The notes under the pieces: generated by a model
Told to the model about the DNA's origin: nothing
The model's input: only the letters and a program-made list of their open reading frames with translations
Database searches by the model: none
Shown: one piece after another, positions 1 through 8,354 of the stretch
How positions within the stretch are numbered: the stretch's first letter is position 1
Layout: each line of letters opens with the position of its first letter
Origin: an uncultured Alphaproteobacteria bacterium
GTDB taxonomy: Bacteria; Pseudomonadota; Alphaproteobacteria; Sphingomonadales; Sphingomonadaceae
DNA length: 64,000 bases
Assembly (NCBI GenBank): GCA_903934325.1
Contig: CAIZNH010000042.1
Location: 1 to 64,000 of the forward strand
Reading direction: 5' to 3'
Translations under genes and position numbers: made by a program

Positions 1-299
1 CCCCCCGCGCCCCGCCTCTTTCTTGTTTGCGTGTCTGCCTCCGCAGACACGTCCTCGGGGCTGTTCCCTCCCCCGGCTCAAGGCCGGGGTCCGGGGCCCC
101 TGCGGCTCGCGCGCGTGCGCTCGCGGCCGCTATGCGACTGAATTCAGGGTTAATCAGGATGCATGGTCCCTCCCCATTCGCGGTGCGAACGGGGAGGGAC
201 TTGGGGCACGAAAAAGGCGGACCGGTTGCCCGATCCGCCTTCCGATCTCAATCCTCGCACCCTGCGGTCGCGTCAGCGACCGCAGGGCCGAACGGACAA
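1..299. other. gene-free stretch with hairpins
   Basis: No convincing coding frame is seen here; the open frames are shadows. It holds several perfect hairpins: 31-50 (8-bp arms), 260-287 (12-bp arms, loop gtca), and the terminator at 211-241 described separately. These lie downstream of the acyl-CoA dehydrogenase gene, which is transcribed toward this region. Confidence 0.5.
211..241 (-). terminator. rho-independent terminator of the acyl-CoA dehydrogenase gene
   Basis: Read on the minus strand, an 8-bp stem (aaggcgga / tccgcctt) is followed by a run of five T. It lies about 60 bases after the stop codon of the minus-strand gene ending at 300. Confidence 0.75.
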
Positions 300-1463
300 T
301 CACATACCTCTTGCGATCACCATCTTCATCACTTCGTTCGAGCCGCCGAAGATGCGGGTGATGCGGCTGTCGCGGTACATGCGGGCGATCGGGTAGTCGT
401 TGATGAAGCCGGCGCCGCCGTGGAATTGCAGACACTTGTCGACCACTTCGCCCTGCAACTCGGTCACCCAGTATTTGGCCATGCAGGCCGTGGCGACGTC
501 GAGTTCGCCCTTCAAATGGCGGGCGATGCAGTCGTTGACGAACACCCGCGCTGCGGTGCTGCGTGCCTTCAGATCGGCCATCACGAACTGGGTGTTCTGG
601 AAATCCCAGATCGTCTGGCCGAAGGCCTTGCGGCTCTTGACGTATTCCATCGTCGTCTCGAGCGCCTTCTCGATCCCGTTGATCGCGCCCACGGCGATGA
701 TCAGACGTTCCTGCGGCAGCTCGCCCATCAGCTGGTAGAAGCCTTTGCCCTCGACCCCGCCCAGCACGTTTTCGGCCGGGACGAAGACATTGTCGAAGAA
801 CAGCTCGGAGGTGTCAGCCGCGTCCATCCCGATCTTGTCGAGCTTGCGCCCGCGCTGGAAGCCTTCGGCACCCTCGGTTTCGAGCAGCATCAGCGAGATG
901 CCCTTGGCGCGCTCGTTGGGGTCGGTCTTGGCGACGACGATGATGAAGTCGGCGATCTGGCCGCTCGAGATATAGGTCTTCGAGCCGCTGATGCGGTAGC
1001 CATTGCCGTCCTTCACCGCGCTGGTGGTGATCGATTGCAGGTCCGAACCCACGCCCGGCTCGGTCATGGCGATGGCGCTGACGAGATCGCCGGAGACGAG
1101 GCGGGGCAGGTATTTCTGCTTCTGCTCCTCGGTGCCGTGGCGCACGAGGTAGGGCAGGATCACGGTGTTGTGGAGCGAGGCGGCAAAGCCATCGACGCCG
1201 TGCTTGGACTGCTGGTCGATGACGACGAGGTCATGGCGGAAGTCGCCGCCGTGGCCGCCATATTCGGTCGGGACCGACACGCCGAGCAGGCCGGCGGCCC
1301 CGGCCTCGCGCCAGAATTCGCGTTCGACCTGACCGTCCTCGCGCCATTTGTCGACGCGCTTCTGGGGCGCGTGCTGCTGGTAGAACTTGCCGACCGCGTC
1401 GGCGAAAATGGCGATTTCCTCTTCTTCCATGAAGGCGGGCTGCGGCACGTTGAGGACGGACAT
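300..1463 (-). CDS. acyl-CoA dehydrogenase
   Basis: FAD flavoenzyme that introduces the alpha-beta double bond into acyl-CoA, the first step of beta-oxidation. The 387-residue product has the typical family length and landmarks: the AMTEPGVGSD flavin/substrate segment in the middle, ITKGNLH-like beta region replaced by SGSKTYISSG, and the C-terminal QFHGGAGFINDYPIARMYRDSRI and IFGGSNEVMK segments near the catalytic and FAD-binding region. The start MSVLNVPQ was chosen because the longer frame (from 1541) would read through the parS palindrome. Next upstream on the same strand is an enoyl-CoA hydratase gene, so the two probably act in one fatty or branched acyl-CoA pathway. The exact chain-length or branched substrate cannot be told from sequence. 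Confidence 0.92.
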   Translation of the reverse strand: MSVLNVPQPAFMEEEEIAIFADAVGKFYQQHAPQKRVDKWREDGQVEREFWREAGAAGLLGVSVPTEYGGHGGDFRHDLVVIDQQSKHGVDGFAASLHNTVILPYLVRHGTEEQKQKYLPRLVSGDLVSAIAMTEPGVGSDLQSITTSAVKDGNGYRISGSKTYISSGQIADFIIVVAKTDPNERAKGISLMLLETEGAEGFQRGRKLDKIGMDAADTSELFFDNVFVPAENVLGGVEGKGFYQLMGELPQERLIIAVGAINGIEKALETTMEYVKSRKAFGQTIWDFQNTQFVMADLKARSTAARVFVNDCIARHLKGELDVATACMAKYWVTELQGEVVDKCLQFHGGAGFINDYPIARMYRDSRITRIFGGSNEVMKMVIARGM

Positions 1464-1505
1464 TTTACTCTCTCCAAGGGTCTGGCGGCCCACCCGAGGG
1501 GCAGA

Positions 1506-1523
1506 ATGTTTCACGTGAAACAT
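1506..1523. promoter_or_regulatory. parS: parS centromere-like site (ParB binding)
   Basis: A perfect 18-bp palindrome, ATGTTTCACGTGAAACAT, contains the full parS consensus TGTTNCACGTGAAACA. It lies in the gap between the enoyl-CoA hydratase gene and the acyl-CoA dehydrogenase start. parS sites nucleate ParB spreading and cluster near the chromosomal origin. A second identical site is at 50090-50107. parA and parB themselves are not in this window. Confidence 0.9.
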
Positions 1524-1612
1524 TTGCCAAGTCGGGGTCAAAGCGGTGCCAAGTGGATGCTAACTCGGGGTCATGCGCGGCAGGTTTTCATGCCCTGCCG
1601 CGCTTCTGGGCC

Positions 1613-2386
1613 TTACTTGCCGGTCCAGTTCGGCTTGCGCTTCTCGGCAAAGGCGGCCGCGCCTTCGCGGGCGTCCTGGCTGGCGAAGACCGGGCCGATG
1701 AGCTGGCCCTGCTTGGCGTAGCGTTCATCCATCGCCCAGCCGCGCGATTCCTTCACGATCTGCTTGGAGATGCGCACTGCGAGCGGGCCGTTCGCCGCGA
1801 TCCGGGCGGCCAGCGCCTTGGCTGCATCGAGCGCCGAGCCTTCGGTCACTTGGTTGATGAGGCCGAGCTGGAGCGCGCGGTTCGCATCGATGAAATCGCC
1901 GGTCAGCGCCAGTTCCATGGCGACACGCTGGGGGATCTGGTCGGGCAGCATCATCACGCCGCCAGCCGCCGCCACAAGGCCGCGCTTCACTTCGGGAATG
2001 CCGAACTTCGCGCCCGCATGGGCGACCACCAGATCGCAGGCGATCATCAGTTCAAGCCCGCCGGCCAGCGCATAGCCTTCGACAGCGGCGATCAGCGGCT
2101 TCTTCGGCGGAGCTTCGACCACGCCGCCAAAACCGCGGCCTTCCACCGTCGGACGCTCGCCGCGCAGGAAGCCCTTCAGGTCCATGCCCGAACAGAAGGT
2201 CCCGCCCGCGCCCGTCAGGATGCCGACGCGCAGATCGTCCTCGGCATCCAGCCGGTCCATCGCCGCCGCAATCCCCTCGGCCGCAGCGCGGGTCATGGCG
2301 TTCTTGGCATCGGGACGGTTGATGGTGACGATGAGGACACCATCGACAACTTCGGTCAGCACTTCGGGGGCAGCGGTCTCGCTCAC
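1613..2386 (-). CDS. enoyl-CoA hydratase/isomerase (crotonase family)
   Basis: Crotonase-fold enzyme, 257 residues, the usual length. It probably hydrates trans-2-enoyl-CoA in beta-oxidation. The oxyanion-hole segments are visible: GTFCSGMDLKGF near residue 66 and AVEGYALAGGLELMIACDLVV near residue 103, followed by FGIPEVKRGLVAAAGG. The residue after the second oxyanion-hole region is not enough to separate hydratase from isomerase activity. It is divergent from the thiolase gene at 2501, and an inverted-repeat operator candidate lies between them. Transcription likely continues to the acyl-CoA dehydrogenase, although parS lies in the 149-bp gap. Confidence 0.9.
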   Translation of the reverse strand: MSETAAPEVLTEVVDGVLIVTINRPDAKNAMTRAAAEGIAAAMDRLDAEDDLRVGILTGAGGTFCSGMDLKGFLRGERPTVEGRGFGGVVEAPPKKPLIAAVEGYALAGGLELMIACDLVVAHAGAKFGIPEVKRGLVAAAGGVMMLPDQIPQRVAMELALTGDFIDANRALQLGLINQVTEGSALDAAKALAARIAANGPLAVRISKQIVKESRGWAMDERYAKQGQLIGPVFASQDAREGAAAFAEKRKPNWTGK

Positions 2387-2409
2387 GTCTCTCTCCTATC
2401 GAAAATGTG

Positions 2410-2429
2410 ATTGCGATTTGAAACGCAAT
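2410..2429. promoter_or_regulatory. inverted repeat between divergent beta-oxidation genes
   Basis: ATTGCG-N8-CGCAAT is a perfect 6-bp inverted repeat. It sits 23 bases before the hydratase start and about 70 bases before the thiolase start. The size and position fit a TetR- or GntR-type repressor controlling both directions. No regulator gene is nearby. Confidence 0.4.
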
Positions 2430-2500
2430 TCTTGTGCGAGTGGTGCAGTGGGTTTACGGACGCGTCAACCGCATTTTCGCTAGAGACGGAGAGGAAACCC

Positions 2501-3769
2501 ATGGCCGAAGCTTACATCATCGACGCAGTTCGCACCCCGCGCGGGATCGGCAAGGTCGGCAAGGGCGCGCTGGCGCACATGCATCCGCAGCACCTCGCCG
2601 CCGCCGTGCTCAAGGCGATTGCCGAGCGCAACCATCTCGACACCGCCACCGTCGGCGATGTGGTGTGGTCGACATCGAGCCAGGAAGGCGCGCAGGGCGG
2701 TGATCTGGGGCGGATGGCGGCGCTGGATGCGGGCTATGACGTGCGGTCGAGCGGCATGACGCTGGACCGGTTCTGCGGCGGCGGGATCACCGCGGTCAAT
2801 CTTGCAGCGGCGCTGGTGATGAGCGGGATGGAGGACTGCGTCGTGGCCGGCGGGACCGAGATGATGAGCCTGACCGCCGAAATGGCGAAGGAGCGCGCGC
2901 AGCATGGCCTGCCGCCGCGCATCATGGGCAGCCACAATGAACGCCTCGCCAAGGTCCACCCGCAATCGCAGCAGGGCGTCTGCGGCGATGCGATCGCGAC
3001 GATCGAGGGCTTCACCCGCGAAGAGCTCGACATGGTTGCCTTCATGAGCCAGAAAAACGCCGCCCAGGCGATTGCCGAAGGCCGGTTCGACAAGTCGGTC
3101 ATCCCGGTGCTCGATGATGCCGGAAATGTCGTGCTCGACAAGGAAGAATTCCCGAAGCCCGGCACCACCATGGAGGTGCTCGGCTCGCTGCCGGCGTCGT
3201 TCGAGAAGCTGGCTGACCTGTCGCTGGGCGAAGGCCAGCCGACCTTCCGCCAGATGGTCAATCAGAAATATCCCGATGTCGATATCAAGCACTTCCACGG
3301 GCCGGGCAATTCCTCGGGCGTGGTCGATGGCGCGGCAGCGGTGCTGGTGTGCTCACGCGAATATGCCGAGGCCAACGGGTTGAAGCCGCGCGCGCGGATC
3401 GTCGCCACCGCGAATATGGGCGATTGCCCGACCTTGATGCTCAACGCGCCTGTGCCTGCGGCCAGGAAGGTGCTGGAGAAGGCGGGGCTGACGCTCGATG
3501 ACATTGATCTGTTCGAGATCAACGAGGCCTTCGCGGTGGTCACGGCCAAGTTCATGCGCGATCTCGGGCTGGATTGGGACCGGGTCAACGTCAACGGCGG
3601 CTCGATTGCGCTGGGCCACCCGATCGGTGCGACCGGTTCGATCCTGATCGGCACCGTGGTCGACGAGCTCGAGCGTCGCGGCGGGCGCTATGGCCTCGTG
3701 ACGATGTGCGCGGCGGGCGGCATGGCCCCGGCGATCATCGTCGAGCGCGTTGACGGCTTCGTCGACTGA
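2501..3769 (+). CDS. acetyl-CoA C-acyltransferase (thiolase)
   Basis: Thiolase of 422 residues that cleaves 3-ketoacyl-CoA with CoA, the last step of beta-oxidation. Visible landmarks are the acyl-accepting cysteine in DRFCGGGITAVNLA near residue 90, INEAFAVV near residue 345, NVNGGSIALGHPIGATG with the catalytic His near residue 380, and the C-terminal CAAGGMAPA with the second catalytic Cys. The start at MAEAYIIDAV is supported by a gagagga ribosome-binding site eight bases upstream; a longer frame from 2411 reads through the operator. The next gene follows after 13 bases, so the two are probably cotranscribed. Confidence 0.93.
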   Translation: MAEAYIIDAVRTPRGIGKVGKGALAHMHPQHLAAAVLKAIAERNHLDTATVGDVVWSTSSQEGAQGGDLGRMAALDAGYDVRSSGMTLDRFCGGGITAVNLAAALVMSGMEDCVVAGGTEMMSLTAEMAKERAQHGLPPRIMGSHNERLAKVHPQSQQGVCGDAIATIEGFTREELDMVAFMSQKNAAQAIAEGRFDKSVIPVLDDAGNVVLDKEEFPKPGTTMEVLGSLPASFEKLADLSLGEGQPTFRQMVNQKYPDVDIKHFHGPGNSSGVVDGAAAVLVCSREYAEANGLKPRARIVATANMGDCPTLMLNAPVPAARKVLEKAGLTLDDIDLFEINEAFAVVTAKFMRDLGLDWDRVNVNGGSIALGHPIGATGSILIGTVVDELERRGGRYGLVTMCAAGGMAPAIIVERVDGFVD

Positions 3770-3782
3770 GGAGCAGCCACGC

Positions 3783-5309
3783 ATGATCGCTGACAACACG
3801 CCCGTCATCATCGGGGTCGGACAGTATTCGGAACGGGTCGGAGAGCCCGGCTACGAAGCGCTGTCCTATATGGACCTCGCCGGACGGGCGCTGGGGGCAG
3901 CGATTGCGGATTCGGGCGCGAGCGGTGACGTGGCAGGCGCCATCGACACCCTCGCCGCGATCCGCGCCTTCGAAATGTCGCGGCCCGATCGCAAGCCGCC
4001 GTTCGGTGCGGCCAGCAATGTGCCGCGCGCGATTGCGGGGCGCGTCGGGGCGAACCCTGCGCGCGCGATCCTCACCACCACCGGCGGGCAGACCAACCAG
4101 CAATTGGTGGGCGAGTTTGCTTCAGCCATTGCGGCGGGCGACAGCAGTTGCGCGGTGATCGTCGGCTCTGAAGCGATCTCGACCGTGCTGGCGCTCTCGG
4201 CCAAGGGCGAGATCCCCGACTGGTCGGAGGCAATCGAAGGCGAGTTCGAGGATCAGGGCTTCGGGGTCGAGGAACTGATGGAGCCGGTGCTGTTCATGCA
4301 CGGCGCGAGCGGGGCGATCCCGCTTTATGCGCTGGCGGAAAACGCGCGGCGGCACAGGCTGGGCATGGGGCTGGAGGAATACCGGCTCGAAATCGGCAAG
4401 CTGTTCGCGCCCTTCACGCGGGTTGCGGCTGCGAACCCCCATTCGGCCGCGCCGGTTGAGCGCAGCGCGGAGGAACTGGCGACAGTCACCGATCGCAACC
4501 GCATCGTCGCCGAACCCTATCCGCGCATGACGGTTGCGCGCGATCAGGTGAACCAGGCGGCGGCAGTGATTGTTGCTTCGGCAGGGCTGGCGCGCGAACT
4601 CGGCGTGCCGGAGGACAAGTGGGTCCACATCCACGCCGTCACCGCCGCGACCGAGCTGAAGCTCTCGCAGCGGCCTGATCTGGCGGGCAACCCGGCCTCG
4701 CTTGGCTCTGTCGATGCGGCGCTGGCGCGGGCGGGCAAGGGCATCGATGCGATGCGCTACATCGACTTCTATTCCTGCTTCGCGATCCCCGTGTTCAACC
4801 AGTGCGACCATTTCGGCCTCAGCGTCGATGATCCGCGCGGGCTGACGCTGACGGGTGGCCTGCCGTTCTTCGGCGGGGCGGGGAACAACTACTCGGCCCA
4901 CGCCATCGCGGAAGCCGTGCAGCGCGTGCGGGGTGATCGCGGGAGCTATGCCCTCGTCGGCGCGAATGGCGGGTGGATGAGCAAATACGCGACCGGCATC
5001 TACTCGACAGATCCGGCCGACTGGAGCGGCAATGACCGCTTCGCCGTCCTGCCCAAGGCAACCGACAAGGTGCCCGTCGCGCGCGAACCGGTGGAGGCCG
5101 CGACGGTCGAAACCTACACCATCAACCGCGGCCCCAAGGGCGCCGAGGCGATCTTCATCGGGCGTTCGGACGCGGGCGAGCGGGTGGTGGGCAATGCCGA
5201 CCTCACCGATCCCGCCACCGCCGAGGCCTTCGAGAGCGGCGAGCCCTTCGGCAAGCGCCTGACGCTGACGCAGGACGAGCGCGGGCGGACTTTGGGGCGG
5301 GTGGCCTAG
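3783..5309 (+). CDS. thiolase-like acetyl-CoA acetyltransferase family protein
   Basis: A 508-residue thiolase-fold protein of the long, divergent acetyl-CoA acetyltransferase subgroup. It begins MIADNTPVIIGVGQYSERVG and carries ARAILTTTGGQTNQQLV where ordinary thiolases have the nucleophilic Cys; no Cys is seen in that segment. The middle has IDFYSCFAIPVFNQCDHFGL and the C-terminal part GGLPFFGGAGNNYSAHAIAE, resembling the His-containing thiolase loop, followed by an OB-like tail ending RTLGRVA. The loss of the usual nucleophile suggests a chemistry other than simple thiolysis or a CoA-binding role. It sits directly downstream of the canonical thiolase and converges on the next gene with a 4-base overlap. 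Confidence 0.82.
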   Translation: MIADNTPVIIGVGQYSERVGEPGYEALSYMDLAGRALGAAIADSGASGDVAGAIDTLAAIRAFEMSRPDRKPPFGAASNVPRAIAGRVGANPARAILTTTGGQTNQQLVGEFASAIAAGDSSCAVIVGSEAISTVLALSAKGEIPDWSEAIEGEFEDQGFGVEELMEPVLFMHGASGAIPLYALAENARRHRLGMGLEEYRLEIGKLFAPFTRVAAANPHSAAPVERSAEELATVTDRNRIVAEPYPRMTVARDQVNQAAAVIVASAGLARELGVPEDKWVHIHAVTAATELKLSQRPDLAGNPASLGSVDAALARAGKGIDAMRYIDFYSCFAIPVFNQCDHFGLSVDDPRGLTLTGGLPFFGGAGNNYSAHAIAEAVQRVRGDRGSYALVGANGGWMSKYATGIYSTDPADWSGNDRFAVLPKATDKVPVAREPVEAATVETYTINRGPKGAEAIFIGRSDAGERVVGNADLTDPATAEAFESGEPFGKRLTLTQDERGRTLGRVA

Positions 5310-5944
5310 CGCCTAGCCCCGCCCATAAAATCGAGCGCGTCGAAGTCCTCGGGTGCGGCGACCTCCACGATGGGATCATCGCGATCATCGAACTCCGTGC
5401 GCAGCGCGCGGCTCATGATGGCGTGCATGTGATAGAGGCAGGTGATGTAGGTCAGCTCGAGGATTTCCTCGTCGCTGAAGGCCGCCTTCACTTCCGCAAA
5501 CAGCGCATCGGGCACCCGCCCGCCGTGGCACACCAGCCGGTCGGCATAGGCGAGGACAAGGCGCTCCCTCGTGTCGAAGACGTCGGCGGTCTGCCACACG
5601 GGCAGGGCTTCGATCTTCGCTTCGCTCACCCCGAGACCGCGCAGGGACTTGCAGTGCTGCGAGAAGACGAACTGGCTCTCCGTGGCCCATCCCGCCCAGG
5701 TCTGCCCCAACTCGCGCAGCACGGGATCGAGCTTGCGCTTCGGCGAGCGGTAATAGGCAAAGCCCTGCGCGGCGTGCTTGAGCGTATCGGGCGAATTGGC
5801 GAACACGCTCCACCAGTCGCCGCGGGTGCCGGTGGCGGTGCCGGGTTCGGTGACCGGATCGCGGCTGCCGAATAGCTGGTTGTAGAGCGGCAGGGCGACG
5901 GTCTCGTCCGCCTCGCCGCGCGGCACTTGCCTGAGGCGCGGCAT
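5306..5944 (-). CDS. carboxymuconolactone decarboxylase family protein
   Basis: An alpha-helical AhpD-like protein of 212 residues. The core segment ESQFVFSQHCKSLRGLGVSE near residue 95 carries the E...H pattern of carboxymuconolactone decarboxylase-type members, with a single Cys rather than the CxxC of AhpD, so a thiol peroxidase role is unlikely. RLVLAYADRLV and EEILELTYITCLYHMHAIMSRAL fit the second half of the fold. It follows a VOC protein with stop and start sharing one base, so they are translationally coupled. The substrate is unknown; the neighbours point to ring or tyrosine breakdown. Confidence 0.8.
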   Translation of the reverse strand: MPRLRQVPRGEADETVALPLYNQLFGSRDPVTEPGTATGTRGDWWSVFANSPDTLKHAAQGFAYYRSPKRKLDPVLRELGQTWAGWATESQFVFSQHCKSLRGLGVSEAKIEALPVWQTADVFDTRERLVLAYADRLVCHGGRVPDALFAEVKAAFSDEEILELTYITCLYHMHAIMSRALRTEFDDRDDPIVEVAAPEDFDALDFMGGARR

Positions 5945-6471
5945 CAGGCGTCCTCCGCCAGCGATGCAGGTACGTGGCGCACATCCTCGGGGGTGAAGGC
6001 GCGGGTGGTCGCGGCGAATTCGAGCATGATGCCGTTGGGATCGGTGAAATAGACCGAGCGCACGAACACGCCCTCGTGGGTTTCCTTCGCGTACCCTGCG
6101 GGGCTGTCATCGTGGTTGAACACCATGTGGGTGTGCGGCACGCCTGCCGCTTCGAGCCGGTCCAGCGCCGCCTCCAGCTCGCTCTCCTCCATGTTGAAGG
6201 CGAGGTGGTTCATCGAGCCGACGGCGGTCTTGGCGTCGAAGGGGAACTTCTTCACCGACGCGATCCCCGGCGCGGCGGGCGGCGCGTCCTGCCACCAGAA
6301 GAAGGCCACCGCATTGCCCCCGCCGCAATCGAAGAAGAAGTGCTGGCCGCCATCGGGTAGTTGCACGGTCTTGAACAGCGGCATGCCGAGCACCTCGGTA
6401 TAGAACCGCGTCGTTTCGGCCATGTCGCGGCACACCAGCGCGATATGGTTGATCCCTGTCGTGCGTATCAT
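5944..6471 (-). CDS. VOC family (glyoxalase/dioxygenase superfamily) protein
   Basis: A 175-residue vicinal-oxygen-chelate protein with a single betaalphabetabetabeta pair. It opens with GINHIALVCRDMAETTRFYTEVLGMPL (a metal-binding His at about residue 9) and closes with VYFTDPNGIMLEFAATT, whose Glu is the usual last metal ligand. The central MNHLAFNMEE supplies another His. It is divergent from hppD, sharing the 128-bp regulatory gap with a palindromic operator. It and the downstream CMD protein form a two-gene operon. The reaction is not determined. Confidence 0.85.
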   Translation of the reverse strand: MIRTTGINHIALVCRDMAETTRFYTEVLGMPLFKTVQLPDGGQHFFFDCGGGNAVAFFWWQDAPPAAPGIASVKKFPFDAKTAVGSMNHLAFNMEESELEAALDRLEAAGVPHTHMVFNHDDSPAGYAKETHEGVFVRSVYFTDPNGIMLEFAATTRAFTPEDVRHVPASLAEDA

Positions 6472-6552
6472 CGCCTCTCTCCCTCTCGCGCAGGAACCTG
6501 CCCTGATCGCGCGGCGCTGGCAATTGCTTGCGCGAATCGGCGATTTCGGCTA

Positions 6553-6574
6553 GATGGTTTCAATTGAAACTATC
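6553..6574. promoter_or_regulatory. palindromic operator between VOC gene and hppD
   Basis: The core GTTTCAATTGAAAC (6557-6570) is a perfect 14-bp palindrome; with its flanks GAT..ATC it extends to 22 bp with one mismatch. It lies 26 bases before the hppD start, in the divergent gap. This form suits a MarR-type dimeric regulator of tyrosine breakdown, but no such gene is in the window. Confidence 0.6.
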
Positions 6575-6599
6575 TCGAATGCCGAGGGGATTATCCGCC

Positions 6600-7715
6600 A
6601 TGAACGCGCCTACCAAAGACCTCTTCGACAACCCTGTCGGCCTCGACGGGTTCGAATTCGTCGAGTTCTGCGCGCCCGAGAAGGGCATGCTCGAACCCGT
6701 GTTCGAAGCGATGGGCTTCACCCGCGTGGCGCAGCACCGCTCGAAGGATGTGCACCTGTGGCGGCAGGGCGGCATCAACCTCATCGCCAATTACGAGCCG
6801 CGTTCGGCCGCGTGGTACTTCGCGCGCGAGCATGGCGCATCGGCCTGCGGCATGGCCTTCCGCGTGCGCGATGCCGTCAAGGCCTATGACCACCTCATCG
6901 CCAAGGGTGCAGAGCCCGTCGCGGTGCAGACGGGCGTCATGGAACTGCGCATCCCCGCGATCCGCGGGATCGGCGGGGCGATCCTCTATCTGGTCGATCG
7001 CTACGAGGGCGCGGACAAGGCGAACGGCCTCACCATCTACGACATCGATTTCGAATATCTGCCCGGCGTCGACAAGCACCCGGTGGGCGCGGGCTTCCAC
7101 ACCATCGATCACCTCACCCACAACGTCTACACCGGCCGCATGAAGTACTGGGCGGACTATTACGAGACGCTGTTCAACTTCCGCGAGATCCGCTTCTTCG
7201 ACATCAAGGGCGAGTACACCGGGCTGACGTCGAAGGCGCTGACCGCGCCCGACGGCAAGATCCGCATCCCGCTCAATGAAGAAGGCGAGGGCGGCAAGGG
7301 CCAGATCGAGGAGTTCCTGCGCGCCTTCAACGGCGAGGGCATCCAGCACATCGCGCTGATCTGTGATGATCTGGTGGCCTGCTGGGACCGCCTCCAGAAG
7401 CTCGGCGTGCCATTCATGACCGCGCCGCCCGCGACCTATTACGAGATGCTGGCGGATCGCCTGCCCGGCCACGGCGAGGATGTGGACAGCCTCAAGATGC
7501 GCGGCATCCTGCTGGACGGGACGACGGAGGGCGGCAGCCCCCGCCTCCTCCTCCAGATCTTCGCGCAGGCGCAGGTCGGCCCGGTGTTCTTCGAATTCAT
7601 CCAGCGCAAGGGTGACGAGGGCTTTGGCGAGGGCAACTTCAAGGCCCTGTTCGAAAGCATGGAGCGCGACCAGATCATCCGCGGTGTGCTCAATGTCGAG
7701 GAACCGGCACAATGA
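6600..7715 (+). CDS. hppD: 4-hydroxyphenylpyruvate dioxygenase
   Basis: Fe(II) dioxygenase that converts 4-hydroxyphenylpyruvate to homogentisate in tyrosine catabolism. The product has 371 residues, near the bacterial norm. The three iron ligands are visible: His171 in [13 protein letters not shown], His250 in [11 protein letters not shown], and Glu332 in [18 protein letters not shown]; the spacing matches the Pseudomonas enzyme with a +10 shift. The start [20 protein letters not shown] was chosen over an upstream in-frame start that would cross the operator. The following VOC gene overlaps by four bases (ATGA). Homogentisate 1,2-dioxygenase is not in the window. Confidence 0.95.
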   Translation: MNAPTKDLFDNPVGLDGFEFVEFCAPEKGMLEPVFEAMGFTRVAQHRSKDVHLWRQGGINLIANYEPRSAAWYFAREHGASACGMAFRVRDAVKAYDHLIAKGAEPVAVQTGVMELRIPAIRGIGGAILYLVDRYEGADKANGLTIYDIDFEYLPGVDKHPVGAGFHTIDHLTHNVYTGRMKYWADYYETLFNFREIRFFDIKGEYTGLTSKALTAPDGKIRIPLNEEGEGGKGQIEEFLRAFNGEGIQHIALICDDLVACWDRLQKLGVPFMTAPPATYYEMLADRLPGHGEDVDSLKMRGILLDGTTEGGSPRLLLQIFAQAQVGPVFFEFIQRKGDEGFGEGNFKALFESMERDQIIRGVLNVEEPAQ

Positions 7716-8275
7716 CCCATCCCGTCCACCTCGGCGGCATCCACCACGCCGCCTATCGCTGCAAGGACGCCAAGGAGACGGTGGAGTGGTATGCCCGCGT
7801 GCTGGGCATGACCTACACCACCGCCTTTGCCGAGGATCACGTTCCCTCGACGGGCGAGTATGATCCCTACATGCACATCTTCCTCGACGCGGGGAACGGC
7901 AACATCCTCGCCTTTTTCGAGCTGCCGAACCAGCCGGAGATGGGCAAGGACCCGAACACCCCCGCATGGGTGCAGCACCTCGCGCTGAAGGTGCCTTCGG
8001 AAGAGGCGTTGCTGGCGGCCAAGGCGCATATCGAGGCGCAAGGCATCGACGTGCTCGGCCCGACGCATCACGGCATCTTCAAGTCGATCTACTTCTTCGA
8101 TCCCAATGGCCACCGTGTGGAACTGGCCGCCGATATCGGCACACCCGATCAATATGCGGAACTCGCCCGCGTTGCCCCGGTGATGCTGGAGGAATGGTCG
8201 CAGACGAAAACCGCCCCGCGTCATGCCGATTGGCTGCACGAGATTGCGCGGGCAGAACACGCGGCAAAAGCTTGA
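7712..8275 (+). CDS. VOC family protein coupled to hppD
   Basis: A 187-residue vicinal-oxygen-chelate protein. [25 protein letters not shown] at residues 9-33 gives the first metal His, [18 protein letters not shown] the second, and [19 protein letters not shown] the terminal Glu. The ATGA overlap with hppD implies translational coupling and a role in the same aromatic amino-acid pathway, perhaps as a lyase or ring-cleavage enzyme. The exact substrate cannot be read from sequence. Confidence 0.85.
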   Translation: MTHPVHLGGIHHAAYRCKDAKETVEWYARVLGMTYTTAFAEDHVPSTGEYDPYMHIFLDAGNGNILAFFELPNQPEMGKDPNTPAWVQHLALKVPSEEALLAAKAHIEAQGIDVLGPTHHGIFKSIYFFDPNGHRVELAADIGTPDQYAELARVAPVMLEEWSQTKTAPRHADWLHEIARAEHAAKA

Positions 8276-8313
8276 GGCCTGCTTTTTGATCTGAAGCAAA
8301 GCGCCTGAGGCGC

Positions 8314-8349
8314 GACTCCCCCACCTTGGGCCATCCAAGAGGGGGAGTC
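8314..8349 (+). promoter_or_regulatory. hairpin covering the bchE ribosome-binding site
   Basis: A 9-bp stem (gactccccc / gggggagtc) carries, after a small internal loop, a further 5-bp stem (cttgg / ccaag) with loop gccat. The 3' arm contains the only good Shine-Dalgarno sequence of bchE (gggggag, about seven bases before the ATG). A second short hairpin, gcgcc-tga-ggcgc, precedes it at 8301-8313. No T run follows, so it is not a normal terminator. Translation control of bchE is an inference. Confidence 0.6.
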
Positions 8350-8354
8350 GGCCC

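Noticed and set aside
27..1721. Long plus-strand open frame antisense to the acyl-CoA dehydrogenase gene
   Set aside because: It is a high-GC antisense shadow with no recognisable domain and it reads through the parS palindrome.
5306..5944. Carboxymuconolactone decarboxylase-like protein considered as an AhpD peroxidase partner of ahpC
   Set aside because: It has one Cys instead of the CxxC redox pair and sits with VOC genes, 10 kb from ahpC.
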